From contig JAQGDQ010002377.1 in the NCBI GenBank assembly GCA_030141605.1, forward strand, positions 124,001-188,000: a stretch of 64,000 nucleotides of DNA, given 5' to 3'. The notes beneath the pieces are model-generated. The model was not told where the DNA came from. It saw nothing but the letters and a program-made list of their open reading frames with translations, and did not search any database. The position numbers and the translations under genes are program-made. Below are positions 53,170-64,000 of this stretch, in pieces. Position 1 is the first letter of the stretch; every line of letters begins with the position of its first letter. This DNA is from Tubiluchus corallicola (lineage: Eukaryota > Priapulida > Priapulimorpha > Priapulimorphida > Tubiluchidae).

Positions 53170-53460
53170 AAACTTGAAACATGAACAGAACAGACAACGG
53201 CGGTCGCCGTACAGCAGCAGAAAACTATGACCAAAGTGCGCACTGTGCTGGCGCATGCAGTAGGCGATCACGTGGTATTATGCTAATTACTTTTCGCTCG
53301 GGTGTTTCCGGGTCGGCAAACTTCGTTGTTTGTCGTAAGTTTTCACAGCGGCCGCCATTTTCACGTAGATTTTGGGCACCGGAGTTCGTAGATTTTATAT
53401 TCGCTTTAGCTGCCTTAATTTGTGTTATGTATAAATTATTCTTTTCGAAAATATGCACGA
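53170..53460 (+). promoter_or_regulatory. Probable CpG-containing promoter of the CBP-like gene
   Basis: A local island of CpG-rich sequence in an AT-rich region, 300-600 bases before the ATG. It contains GCGCATGC (53251-53258, NRF1-like half), the E-box CACGTG (53269-53274), GCGGCCGC and GCCGCCATTTT (53351-53361, close to the YY1-site complement). These are features of housekeeping metazoan promoters. The exact transcription start is not determinable here. Confidence 0.55.
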
Positions 53461-53763
53461 GAGTACCAGCAGTAAATATGTGCAAAAAACATTTTCGCTG
53501 GGCGTTCACATGTTCATATTACTAATGACTTTTGTACAGTGTTAATATGCGCATTGAGTAGTCGTTTTGGACGCTTGTTTACCTGTTAAAACTGTGATGC
53601 CCTGAACAGCCAACGAGATTTTATTATGAATTTTTACGTTTCTTTTATTTATTTGTTACTTTGCGAGTAGCTGATAATTTGGTGCAATTATTTTGAGTTG
53701 TGTAGTCACCGTTTCGTACTGCTTTGGTGAAAAACTTTCAAGCAGTTCGTTGTCAACATTACC

Positions 53764-56700
53764 ATGGCTGAACGACATCAGGTTCACGAACTTGGCCAAG
53801 AAGATTTGCCTGCCAAAAGACAGAAACTGTCATCTCCAACACTTTCTTTATCTAATCATGGTAATTTAAAAAATATTTTCTATTTTTTTCCACTCTGATT
53901 TGACTAGAGTGTAGTAATTCAATTTATAATGTATATTGTACTAGAGTAGAGTTTCCCCTGGAATGAGCTACATTTAAACAGGTCTGTAAAATTCACTGTA
54001 AAAACCATGCTACAATTTCACGCAATTTTAAACTTGACGATTTAAGCCTAACTGAGTAAATTTTTAGAATCACGCATGTGTAACATAGAAAACTGATTTC
54101 TATTCTTATTTTTTCGTGAATCGAATTGAAACCAATAACTGTGCAGGCTTCCAAACAAAATCTAGCTAACAACTAGAAAATTTAAATGTAAATTACAAAT
54201 ATAATAAAGTTATGTTATACATGTTTAATGGAATATATTGATTTTGTATATTATGTAAAATATTTTTTTCTTTATATTATATTGCACAGATATTATTAAT
54301 CGGTCACAGTCTGAGCAAAAAGTAATGTGTCAGCAGTGGGAATGTTACCAAAATGGAAATTTCGTTTCAGTTTGCTGATAGTTACCTTTTCGGTTCAGTT
54401 TCGTTTTTGTCAAAAATTATTAAGTTTTCCAGACACTTTCACTAATTTTCGGTTGCATTTTTCCGAGGTACTAGTAGTATTTATCCAGCTTACCTTTTCT
54501 TTTCTTTAGATGTCAAAAACCACCGAAAAATCTTAGGTAAAATACTTCATATAAAGAGAAATTGTCATTTATTTAACTTTTTCGAACATTTTTACATGGC
54601 AATGCTGCACATCTTCATTGCTGATGACTGTGAAGCTTTAAGATCTCCTTTCATCCCAGGCATAATCAACCATATATAAAATATAAAAATATGAACAAAA
54701 CCAAGTTTAACTTTATGATTTAGACAACTAAATACACTCACTCGGAATATTTTTAGTGCACAACCAGCCGTGAATTTTATAATCTTTTTGTATGTTCATA
54801 GGTACCTGACAATCGTATGCGTGCATTTTTTTAATTTAATATTTCGGCGAGGACGCAACCATGTTTTTTATGGCTAACTTTAGGCCGTGGTTACCATTCT
54901 GTAAAGTGCTTATTATCATATCAATTGGTAGCTAAAAATGATTGAATTTTCTGTCAAATTATCATATTAACGACCTAGTAGTGTTGTCGATTATAATTAT
55001 TAGAACATATGTTCTTACCAAGGACACGAAAAAGATAATCATCTGTCCCATATATCTCATTCATACCATACGAAAAAACTGAAACACAAACTAAAGGAAA
55101 GAAAATTTGTTTCCTCCCTCTCTAAATCCCTTTTGAATTCATGAGGTAAGACATAAACAGTTTTGTTTTGAGGCCCACCTTAATTTATTAATCTTATTTG
55201 AATACTGGTGATGTACATTACAGTACTTGGTACAAGCAATTTTTCTATTGGAAATTAGGCCAGACAGTTAAAAAATCTGTCTGTTTCATTTTTTTCAATG
55301 TGTAAAGAATTATTCTATACAACATTAATTTTGTACAGCAATTTGACAACCTTACAATGTATGAAATGTTTTCCTTTGCCCGAAAAATATGAGAAAAGCT
55401 TATCACTGATGCTTAAATTGCAAAATTAAAACAGTCTAGCAAGAAATTGTTAATGATTAACGAAGTCCCAAACAACTCCTTTAGTTAAATGCTGCCTGAG
55501 CAGCTGTGGCTAGACATGTTTAAGTGTTCAACAATGGAGCTGTGCAACTTGAGGTTGTGTGAAAGTTAATAAGCTTAACTGTTAGCCACCTAGCTGAGTT
55601 ATCTCATATTGCAGAAATGTAGAGACATTGGATTGTGGGCGGCTATGCTTGGTACCCTATCTCACAAGTGCGCGCCAGCCCAGTACTGTAACTATGAAAG
55701 TTTAACCAGATCAAAATTGGTCGATATTTATGCAAATATCTGCAGTTTGATTTATCGTGAAATAGCAAAATTTTGCTAAATATCAGGAAAATCTGTTTTC
55801 GAAAAGTTCAGTTTTCGAAAGAAATGGAAGAGTGGAATTAAAAAATAGCATTTCCATAATGAGCGCTTTTTGCAGACATTTGACATACTGTGTTTATCAA
55901 TAAGTTGCAGTTTCACTGCGAAAATGAAATACATTTTGTCACATATTACACAGTAAACAAAAAGTTCATTGATTTTAAACACGTGCATTGTTGTAAAACT
56001 AAATTCAATGGCCCTTACTGGGCACATTAGTTATGCACGGCTAATTCATTATTGCAGAATCGCTCTTATTTGTGTTTGAATTTGCTTCTCAATCGGATAT
56101 ACTTAATGATGATTTTAAAACACAATTTCATCTAAAGAAGTTTTTTCAACATTATAGGATTTGACAGGTTGACTGCCGCAAAACCAGCTCTCCAACCATC
56201 ACCTGGTTTTACCGTTCAGAACAATGTACCATAACCTGGGTCATTACCAAGACTAATCCTCTGAGAAACCATTACCCCCTGACATTGAGCTAAGATCCAG
56301 ACTCGTCACAAATACCAACGTATTGAGTAGGCCGTTTCGCTGAATGCTACATTACTTGTATAAAGTATAATCCATTTGTCCATATTGCACAAAAAATAAT
56401 ATTGTACATGTCTCTAACTTTACATTGTAGCTTTAGAATTCAAACATCATTTGTGTTGCTTATTTTTTCAGATGCCTTTGACAGTTTTTGGGAATCTGTC
56501 ATGGGAGAACATCCGCCTCCATCTAGCAACTCCACAACTCTCAGTGCACCATCGTCGCAGAGTCTAGTAAACGGCACTATAATAGACAACCCTTCTTTAG
56601 CCCGGCTCTTACCAAACAAAGCAGGACCGAAGTCCAGTAGTCCACAATGTGCCACTCGTGGCGCAACTTCCAGTCCTGGATTTCAGCGAAGCCCAATTTA

Positions 56701-59700
56701 CAATCACTTGGCATCTCCACCGCCAAATATTGTAAACAGTAAATCAGCAACACCTTCTAGTAGTCCGCAGGTTAACGTGACTGTGTCTGGATTTACGAGC
56801 AGCCCTTCGTCTGGCGTTTTCTCCAACAGTACGTACTCGAGCTCTCCGACATCACCTGGTTTTTCTGTTCAGAACAATGTAAATAGTAATAAGTCTTCGA
56901 GTGTTGCCGAAGTGCAATTGTCTAATCAACTGTTGAACGTATCTCAGACGTCTGCAAACAGAACACTAGTTTCATCGTCTGAACTGGGCCTAATGTTGCC
57001 ATCAAACAGTGCTGGCTCCTCTGCAGCCAATAAAAGTACATTGTTGCAAACAAACGTGATGCCATCTGCAGGAGGAAGCCAGCAACAGGCTTACAATAAT
57101 AAAGCATATGGTCATCCACAAGTGTGTAATGCATTGCAAGCAACAACTACAATGATGAAGGGAAGCAATTGCTTACCAGATTCGCAAGCAATGTCTCAGG
57201 TGAGACACCTGGCTGTAATATATTCCATACATTATATTTTTGTGCATAATATATATTACCATAAGAAGGTTACCCTAATATATTGGTGCATTTATTGTCG
57301 GTATTGAAGTTGCTGCTTCTGCTTACTTTATTCTTTTTTTGAATGCATTTAATAGTTTTTATCTGGGTATTTTCAGCAGTCTTCGTTAAAATTTTTTGTT
57401 TAAATTATTATTGTTAAATGTAAGCAAATCCATTTTATATTCCACAGAAAAACTGTTTTTTACATGGCTGAATAGTCTAATTATTGTCAACTAATTTATG
57501 CTTCTGTCTTTGTAAGTTTTGACTCAAAATGTCATTTGAAACAATATTAAAAATCACAAGTTTGGCATTGGTGTTCATTTGTGCATTTTTCAGTAAATTT
57601 TTTGTTTGTTTTTCAATCTGATTACCTATTAGCTTATATACTCCAAATGTATAGCATGTTTGCATAAATCTCAAGTATGTATGTCAAAAGCTTTGTTAAC
57701 ATCTATATGCTTGGGATCTATGTGTACACTGGTACATCAAGATTTGATTAAGGTAACGTGTTTGTAATTGTTTTTTGCACGTTTAGTTTTCTGTTTTTCA
57801 GTTTGCTGCAACATCTTCAACCAACTCGCCTGTACCTCGACAGCAAATGATGCCAGCTACAGGTGATGCTCAATTCAACTCTTGCAGCACGGAATTCCCT
57901 ATGGTCAGTAGTTGTCCAGCAGTAGGTGGTGCACCCCCACGAATGCCTTTGCCTGCACAAAGTTTGGCAGGTGGCACAGGCGATACAAGCTCAGCTGGTG
58001 GTGCACTTGGTGCAATGATGGCGCGTAATCAAAATGAGGTAATTTAGAAAATTTGAAATTAACCATGAAGAATTGTGTTTTAATTTGGTTTCAGTAACAG
58101 ATAACTTTTTGCATCTCCTAACAGCCGAAATGGAAAGCAGAAACTGGCTGGGTCACATATGAACTCGCTGTAAACTTCGTTCTGGGAAGAAAATCAGCAA
58201 ATTCTATAAAGTATTTCAAAATTCGTGGATTAAAGTTATTGATACTTCTTCTTATGGCTTTGTTGTTCGAAAATAAACTTCTTGGTGATTTAGAAAATAT
58301 ATGCCACCTTCGAAGAAACGCATCATAGTCTCAGAAACTTACAATCATAATGTACATAATTATTATTCAGCTGATTCACATAAATGATGTTATTTAATTT
58401 CATCCCGCATGTAGTCATTTACAGACGAAGAAATGCTCAATTGCTTAAATTTTGCCTGTCATATATTTTGAACTAGTTAGAAGCTTTAAAAAGTTAGATG
58501 CTGTCGCCTTCTCAATTAATTTGTGGCTGTTTTGGTAAAATCTTTATTGAATTTTGACAGCCCAGTCAATCTGGTTCTACTCCAGCTACAGACCCGGAAA
58601 AAAGAAAGCTCATCCAGCAACAGCTAGTGTTGCTCTTGCATGCACATAAGTGTGCGCAACGTGAACGTCGTTCAGCTACCAATGGCGAGATACGACCGTG
58701 TCAGTTGCCTCACTGTAGAACCATGAAGGATGTATTGAATCATATGACCACTTGCCAGGATGGTCGAAGGTGCTTAGGTGAGTTGCATAATGTTAATATG
58801 TTGTCTATAGTGCTTTATATGTGTTAGAAAAATCTATTACCAGATTACAGTTTTGTTTAAAGCTGTTTCACCTATTTGTTGCTTCAAGAGATGGGGAGAA
58901 TTTTACCTTATAGCAGTATCGTGTTTCTTTCATGAAATATCATGTAACATTGCCAGTTCCTTAGATACTCAGTTTTAATTATATATTTAGCTTGCTTCGG
59001 TTAGAATTACTCAGATATCTTTTTACTCGTGTTTGAGAGTGTATAATTGCTTTTGTTTTTAAGAGCCGCAGAATTGTTTCTGCAGCCAAAGCTATACAAA
59101 AAAATTCTGCCAAATTGCGGTTGTTCTAAAGTAACATAGAACTTAAGGAAATCAGAGCTCTAATTCGGATTCTGGTGAAGCTTTGTGACTTCCCATATTT
59201 GAATGCTATCTTATGACTATGCAAAACTCATTTCTGTTTTTAAATTATTAGTCCATTTTGGTGCATTTCATTATCACCATAATAAATGTTATCACCATGT
59301 TTCTTTGTGCATTCATCGTTGTTTCATCTTAGATAAAGTAGTAGACCTTTAATCTGCCGCTATTCTTTCTTCATTTGTTTATTAACACTTACAAGCACCT
59401 TTTCGTAAGTAATTTTGTACTTTCCAACTTATAATGCTTCCAGTGAATGGTTGCGATGTACATTTGTAGAGGGCTTATGAGTATTGGCAAGACTGTGTTT
59501 GACAGTTCTTAATATTACATTAATTATTATGGTATAACAATTAAGTTCTTTAGCCAATTGAAGTACAATTTGAGATTATAAAGTGATGAGTTTTGAAAAA
59601 TTCATCCCTTGTAAATGCTAGGTCATTGATTGCGGTTTTTATTTATATACAGTTCCTCATTGTGCATCGTCACGACAGATTATCACACATTGGAAGAACT

Positions 59701-61776
59701 GTACTCGGGCAGACTGTCCAGTGTGTTTGCCATTAAAGAATGCATCTGACAAGCGTCCAGTGTCCACGGTGGTGGCTATTACACAACAAAGCCAAATAGG
59801 AAGCACTGCTGCTGCTCCGCAATCCGGTACTATTGGAGTATCGATTCAGAGTGCGGAGCAGTTGTCTTCACAGCCCGTTCAAACAGCTCCTCTAGGTATG
59901 AAATTAAGCGCTACGTACTTATAACAAAATTAACAAACTGAACATTTAGTTAAACAAATATTGTAAGTTTTTTCAAGAGAAAGTGGGAGGAGTGTTTTTA
60001 CTTTTGTGCATGTCTTGTTTGTGTCTTTGTGGTGAGAACTTACTGCCGTTGTGATAATTCTCCCATTAATTTGATTTTCTAGGTATGTCAAACATAACTG
60101 GACAGCCAAATTTTGTTAATGCACTCAGCAGTCAACCAATGGCCTTACTTTCCCAGTCTGATAAACTACCAAATATGGTTGTGAGCAGCATTAGCGTATC
60201 ATCACAAAACAATCAAGCTCCAAACCAAATGATGCGACCAAAAAGGGCTCCACAGTTTTTGGGACAACATCAGCTAAGACCATGTATGTATTATATTTGC
60301 TTCATATTGTCTCTTGTAATAACTTAAATCTTGATTACGTTTGCGAAAATTTTGATTAGAATGAGCTTGTATTTAATGTTACAAACTCGTTTTTATTAAT
60401 TTGGAAATTGATTGTGCTTTGTTTGTTTACTGTACTACTGGTTTTGTTTGTTTTGTGCCTTCAGTTTATGCGTATTGAGTCGTAAACTGCTGAGTCTAAT
60501 TAATTGTTATTTATGCAATTTCAGCTGCCATCGCATCTCATCTGACAGGCAATGGTACAACGGGTCCATCACTTCGGTTCACCTCACCGCCATTACCGGG
60601 CATTGCCTATGCGAATGGACCCACGAATCCTGCTCTGCCTCCAGGCGTGGCTAATTCACCAATGGCAAATCAAAATCAGATGATAGGAGGGCTTCCCACA
60701 AGTGTCCATGCCGGATTACCACAGTCATTACAAGCTACTCTGCAGGAGCAACAGAGTTTATCACTACCGATTGTTCAGCCTGCATCTCAAAATCCTAAGC
60801 CGTGGCATAGTAATGTTGCCCCAGATCTGCGTAACCATTTAGTCCAAAAATTGTAAGTTATGTATTCTAGTTTTTACTTATTTAAGTTTTTAAATGCTTT
60901 ATTCTTTATTATTATTTTTTTGTTATCGGTTTGCGTGTGCACGTAAAAATTATGGTAAAAATCGGCTAATTTGTCAGCTTCCTTGGTAAATAACACACTG
61001 CTTCACAACTGATGTGAAATGGCCGTCATTTGCAATTTGTATACTTAATTATTAGCTGTACCAATTCACATGCGTGCAAACTTGCCATATGTTTCTTTAT
61101 AGCTTTAAGTTACTGTGCTGCGTGCTGCGAGTAAAAGAATAAAAGAATTGTACTATTTTTTATTTTTTGGGAAATTGTTAAAACTGACTCTGTTTACTTA
61201 TTTTAGTATTAACAAATTTCTTTTCCTGTCTGTCATCATCTATGATTTTAATAGTCATGACTACAGCATGACAATATTTTCAGGGTGCAAGCAATCTTCC
61301 CTACCCCTGACCCAGCTGCACTTCAGGATCGTAGGATGATTAACCTAGTCAAGTATGCGCAGAAAGTGGAATCAGATATGTTTGAAACTGCAACAAGTCG
61401 AGTGAGTTGATTTTATTAGCATAGGTTTTTTTTTACTGTAACTTACTAGGCAAAAGTAAGAGTACGTTTGTTTTGTGTTCATAATGGGTGGTATTATATT
61501 AACGAATTGCTCAGGTTACCCGATTGATTGCTAGCTTTATTACCCTAATGGTGTCGTACAAATCTCGAAATCTGGTGAATTCTTATTAATTTTGTGCCAT
61601 GATGTAACACTAATACATTTTGAATTGCTGCTTATAGGAAGCCTATTATCAACTACTGGCTGAAAAGATTTATAAAATCCAGAAAGAATTAGAAGAAAAG
61701 CGACAAAACAGGCAACGAGGTGGGCAGCCTCACCCTTCTGATCATTTGAACCCCTCACAACTAGTCGTTATGTCAA
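53764..61776 (+). CDS. CREBBP/EP300-like: CBP/p300-type histone acetyltransferase co-activator, N-terminal part (3'-partial)
   Basis: Nuclear transcriptional co-activator that binds many transcription factors and acetylates histones. Exons 53764-53860, 56472-57199, 57802-58038, 58561-58777, 59653-59895, 60083-60283, 60525-60852, 61284-61401 and 61638-61776 splice in one frame with GT-AG introns (769 codons plus one base). The start ATG sits in ACCATGG, and the first residues MAE with AKRQKLSSP match the CBP/p300 N-terminus and nuclear-localisation-like motif. TAZ1 is at about residues 364-461 and KIX at about 665-747. An LARLL (LxxLL type) motif lies in exon 2, possibly the nuclear-receptor interaction site. 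The bromodomain, acetyltransferase, ZZ, TAZ2 and NCBD are expected downstream of the window. Invertebrates usually have one such gene, so CBP versus p300 is not meaningful. Confidence 0.95.
54785..54978. repeat. Dispersed repeat A, copy 2 (CBP-like intron 1)
   Basis: Ordered match to 377-556: TTTTTGTATGTTCATA, CAACCATGTTTTTTATGGC, TAACTT, ATTGGTAGCTAAA and CATATTAACGACC. Same orientation as copy 1. Class unknown. Confidence 0.6.
56186..56228 (+). pseudogene. Decayed duplicate of part of CBP-like exon 2 in intron 1
   Basis: AGCTCTCCAACCATCACCTGG and TTTTACCGTTCAGAACAATG here closely match 56840-56881 of exon 2 (AGCTCTCCGACATCACCTGG, TTTTTCTGTTCAGAACAATG), with one base inserted and a few substitutions over 43 bases. 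The flanks do not obviously match. It is probably a small local duplication outside the coding path. Confidence 0.65.
56472..57199 (+). CDS. CREBBP/EP300-like: CBP-like exon 2: Ser/Asn-rich N-terminal region
   Basis: A 728-base exon encoding a low-complexity Ser/Pro/Asn-rich, probably disordered segment. It begins [17 protein letters not shown], in the place of the DFGSLFDLE-type stretch of vertebrate CBP/p300, and includes SLARLLPNK, an LxxLL motif. The Asp codon is split G|AT with exon 1. Upstream of the acceptor at 56471 the frame stays open back to 56402, but CBP family length and the clear TTATTTTTTCAG acceptor favour splicing. Confidence 0.9.
58561..59895 (+). CDS. CREBBP/EP300-like: CBP-like exons 4-5: TAZ1 zinc-binding domain
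   Basis: Exons 58561-58777 and 59653-59895. TAZ1 starts [21 protein letters not shown] and runs to [14 protein letters not shown]. All twelve zinc ligands of the three HCCC sites are visible: the HAHKC His and Cys, RPC, PHC; NHM, TTC, RRC, VPHC; THW, KNC, ADC, PVC. TAZ1 binds activators such as HIF1A and CITED2 in vertebrates. The intron interrupts the domain after the second zinc site (Val codon split G|TT). The rest of exon 5 is Gln/Ser/Thr-rich linker. Confidence 0.95.
60525..61776 (+). CDS. CREBBP/EP300-like: CBP-like exons 7-9: KIX domain
   Basis: Exons 60525-60852, 61284-61401 and 61638-61776. KIX starts [18 protein letters not shown], continues [18 protein letters not shown] and [19 protein letters not shown], and ends [19 protein letters not shown] with EKRQNRQR. 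It binds CREB phospho-KID, MLL and MYB in vertebrates; the helix 3 Tyr-Lys-Ile surface is retained. Exon 7 also carries a Pro/Ser/Gln-rich linker. Exon 9 ends VVMS with a split codon, so the gene continues outside the window. Confidence 0.95.
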
Positions 61777-62074
61777 GTAAGTGCAAGTTTATGTTCTGGT
61801 CAAAGCTGGTGGGTTTTGGCTGGTTTGGTAAATAGTTTCGAATTGATTTTATCCGCTGTTAATACTCATGAACCTCGGTTACTTAAAGAATTTTAGCTTG
61901 AGCGGACTTTGCGTTTACGTGAACCTTACCATTAGTAACTAAGTTTGTAGTATTGCTGTCGAGTTCTTTTATTCATCAGGTCACAGCTACTGCTCCAACA
62001 AATTATCATTGGTAAAGCTGGTTGCTTATTTGAAAACTATTCTAAAGCATTTTAAGCTATTTTTGTAATACATA

Positions 62075-62375
62075 GGAACCTCGACTTATGAAAACCTTAT
62101 TATACAAAAAATTCAGAATACGAATCGGGTTTCGAAGAAATTTCCGTCCCAGTTAAACGTTCAAGATACGAAAACGAAAATCGAAAGTGCTGCCCGACAG
62201 CGGTACTCCCAGAATGCATTTCGTAGCATCACGTGAACGCTTTGTTGCGCTCTTATCTCACGTGAACGCATTCTATAACCATGGGTCCGAAAAAATCAAG
62301 TGCCAGTGGCAGTGATAAGAAGAAAAGGATGATGTCGATGGAAACAAAGCTTGAAATTATAGCTAAATATGGCCA
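62075..62375 (+). pseudogene. Tigger/pogo-type transposon 5' fragment (CBP-like intron 9)
   Basis: GGAACCTCGACTTATGAAAA at the start resembles a Tigger terminal inverted repeat next to TA. From 62281 an ATG opens MGPKKSSASGSDKKKRMMS then METKLEIIAKY, the start of a Tigger/CENP-B-like DNA-binding transposase. The similarity breaks off after about 30 codons and no matching right end was found. Truncated, non-functional copy. Confidence 0.8.
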
Positions 62376-64000
62376 AATCGTGGGTCGAATTCCCTTTTTG
62401 CAATGGGTCGATGGTAATAATCCACATTTATTTCAATTAACCAAAGTCAGCCATATTGTCAATAAAACCTGGTAATTTTTGTTAACAGGTTATTTTTAAG
62501 GCAACATCCTTTGGTAACATCATCTAAATGACAACTCCTTTCCTGTACAGAGCATTTAATTTTGTAAAAAGTACGAGCAAACTTGACTTGACTTTTTTTA
62601 TAAAGTATTATATTTATATTATTGTATCTCCATAAAAATGCTATGCCATAAAAACTACATAACAAAAGATCGGTTACACAAGCCAAATACAATGAGAACA
62701 GATTTTAAGTTACATAAATTTTTGAAATTTCCGTTTCTGCATTACTAAAATTGTGTCTGCAAGGCTTTATAGAATTTTGATTTATCTATGTATAGGCCTC
62801 AAAGTAAGCTGTTAACTTTTTCCTTCGCTTTTGGATATAATATAGCATGCATTATTAGTGCACATGTAGTAGAATATCAGTGCAGTTCCTATTAAGTAAA
62901 AATAGGAACATTAAAGGCCTATATAATCCCTACAGACATTGAAATTTTTTTAACACATTATTATGGTAAAGCAAAGAAGTCGTAGTTATTATTATTAAAA
63001 AAACATAAATTAAATAACTTACCTTTTTCTGGCGAATTTTGAATGCATACATCGCCATGTTTCGTGTCTTTGGCGCAAGTGAGCAAAAATGATGTACGAG
63101 ATACAAAAAGCGTCTTTGGTTACCGATATTTGGTGACTGTGTGACTGTACTCATTAAGTTGTTAATTTAATATGGCTGACAATCAAGTGATAAAAAATTA
63201 AGAGTGACGAGTTTTACAGTAAGTTTATAATAAAATAAATTGAATATTCATATTGAGAGTAGGATATTAAGTTGTAAAAGCGTATATAATAGTGAGGGTT
63301 TAGTTTGACTTTAATGAAGTGAGAGCATGCGTGCTGGTTAACTACACAATCATTATCACCACATTTGTTGAACATGCATATACACTAAAATTTGATCTGT
63401 GCATTGCGTCAATGTGTCGGGATTGGCAAAAACATATAATCTGAATTTATGTTTAGAAAACGTTCGACAAGAGCAGTGACATTTTTGGGTTTTTATTCTT
63501 CATAGGAGTTTTCTTTTCTAATAGCACAAAAATTAAAGCATAAACAATTATCACACCACAATCAAATCAACATGCGATTCCTGAAAATCAAATCAAACTG
63601 CCTGTGGTTGTGATTAAACATTCAATTTTTTCGTTCTTAACTCCGCACCACGGTTTAACGGCAAGATGCAGTATCTGCAGCTTCCGTAATACAAGCTTAC
63701 GTAGTGCTATGTATGTTAAAGGTTTCCCCTGATCATGTGTATGTGGGAAATACGCAAGTTCCTAAAGCTAGTAAAAGAATTCTTGAACAGAAATTTTTCG
63801 CCGAGAGTGCCAAAAATCCTAATACACATGCTGTCTGAAATATTTTTTCAGTTAAAATTTAATACATTTGAACATTAAAAAAAATTTACTTGTTTGTATT
63901 ACCAAAAAGGCAAATTAATGCTTAGCAAAAGCTATTCTGTGCTGAACGGAAGTATAATAGCTGATTTCTCACGGCATGTGCTGATCGACCAAAATTAAGC
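62376..64000. other. CBP-like intron 9 (continues beyond the window)
   Basis: AT-rich sequence after the Tigger fragment. No further exon of the CBP-like gene with a plausible frame was recognised before the window ends; the next expected coding region is the Pro/Gln-rich linker before the bromodomain. Confidence 0.5.

Larger units (their letters stand above)
53861..56471. other. CBP-like intron 1 (2.6 kb)
   Basis: AT-rich intron containing dispersed repeat A copy 2 (54785-54978) and the exon-like duplicate near 56186-56228. Otherwise no coding motif or RNA gene recognised. Confidence 0.7.

Noticed and set aside
53181-53525. 114-codon frame (and a 94-codon antisense frame) before the CBP-like ATG
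   Set aside because: The CpG-rich promoter has few stops; no start context or homology, and the CBP N-terminus begins clearly at 53764.
1-64000. tRNA, rRNA, CRISPR array, bacterial operon or phage-like system
   Set aside because: No cloverleaf, conserved rRNA block, regular direct-repeat/spacer array or bacterial gene organisation was seen; all strong coding signals are spliced animal genes.

Overview
This is a eukaryotic window, almost certainly from an invertebrate animal. Two genes on the + strand are split into short exons by AT-rich GT-AG introns, and many introns carry degenerate transposons. The first gene is an axonemal dynein heavy chain, so the host has motile cilia or flagella. 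The second encodes the N-terminal part of a CBP/p300 co-activator with TAZ1 and KIX domains, a gene typical of animals. I cannot name the phylum from the sequence.

Positions 1-50600 hold the 3' portion of a DNAH7-type (single-headed inner-arm) dynein heavy chain. I reconstructed 45 consecutive coding exons from 23 to the TAA ending at 50430. They total 7308 bases and encode 2435 residues in one open frame. They cover the AAA2 P-loop, AAA3, AAA4, the stalk and microtubule-binding domain, AAA5, AAA6 and the C-terminal domain. The 5' part (tail, linker, AAA1) lies before the window. A candidate poly(A) signal is at 50572.

Positions 50431-53763 are intergenic: decayed hAT and LINE remnants followed by a GC-richer, CpG-containing probable promoter (about 53170-53460). 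The CBP/p300-type gene starts at 53764. Nine exons (2308 coding bases, 769 complete codons) reach 61776, ending just after KIX. The bromodomain, acetyltransferase, ZZ, TAZ2 and NCBD regions must lie beyond the window.

The introns hold most of the accessory content: a pogo/Tigger-like inverted-repeat element; at least five hAT-like non-autonomous elements, two with perfect 8-bp target duplications; two copies of a self-complementary foldback element; an element whose ends carry repeated TTTGGGCAC motifs; LINE 3' ends and reverse-transcriptase debris; two minisatellites (57 bp and about 70 bp); a 236-bp CT tract; a telomere-like tract; and several dispersed repeats. I saw no operon, CRISPR array, rRNA or tRNA gene. 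The two genes have no obvious joint function. I found no convincing new biological system. The most interesting items are the inverted-repeat elements, a possible recursive-splice-like site at dynein exon 7, and a decayed duplicate of a piece of the CBP coding exon in its own upstream intron.
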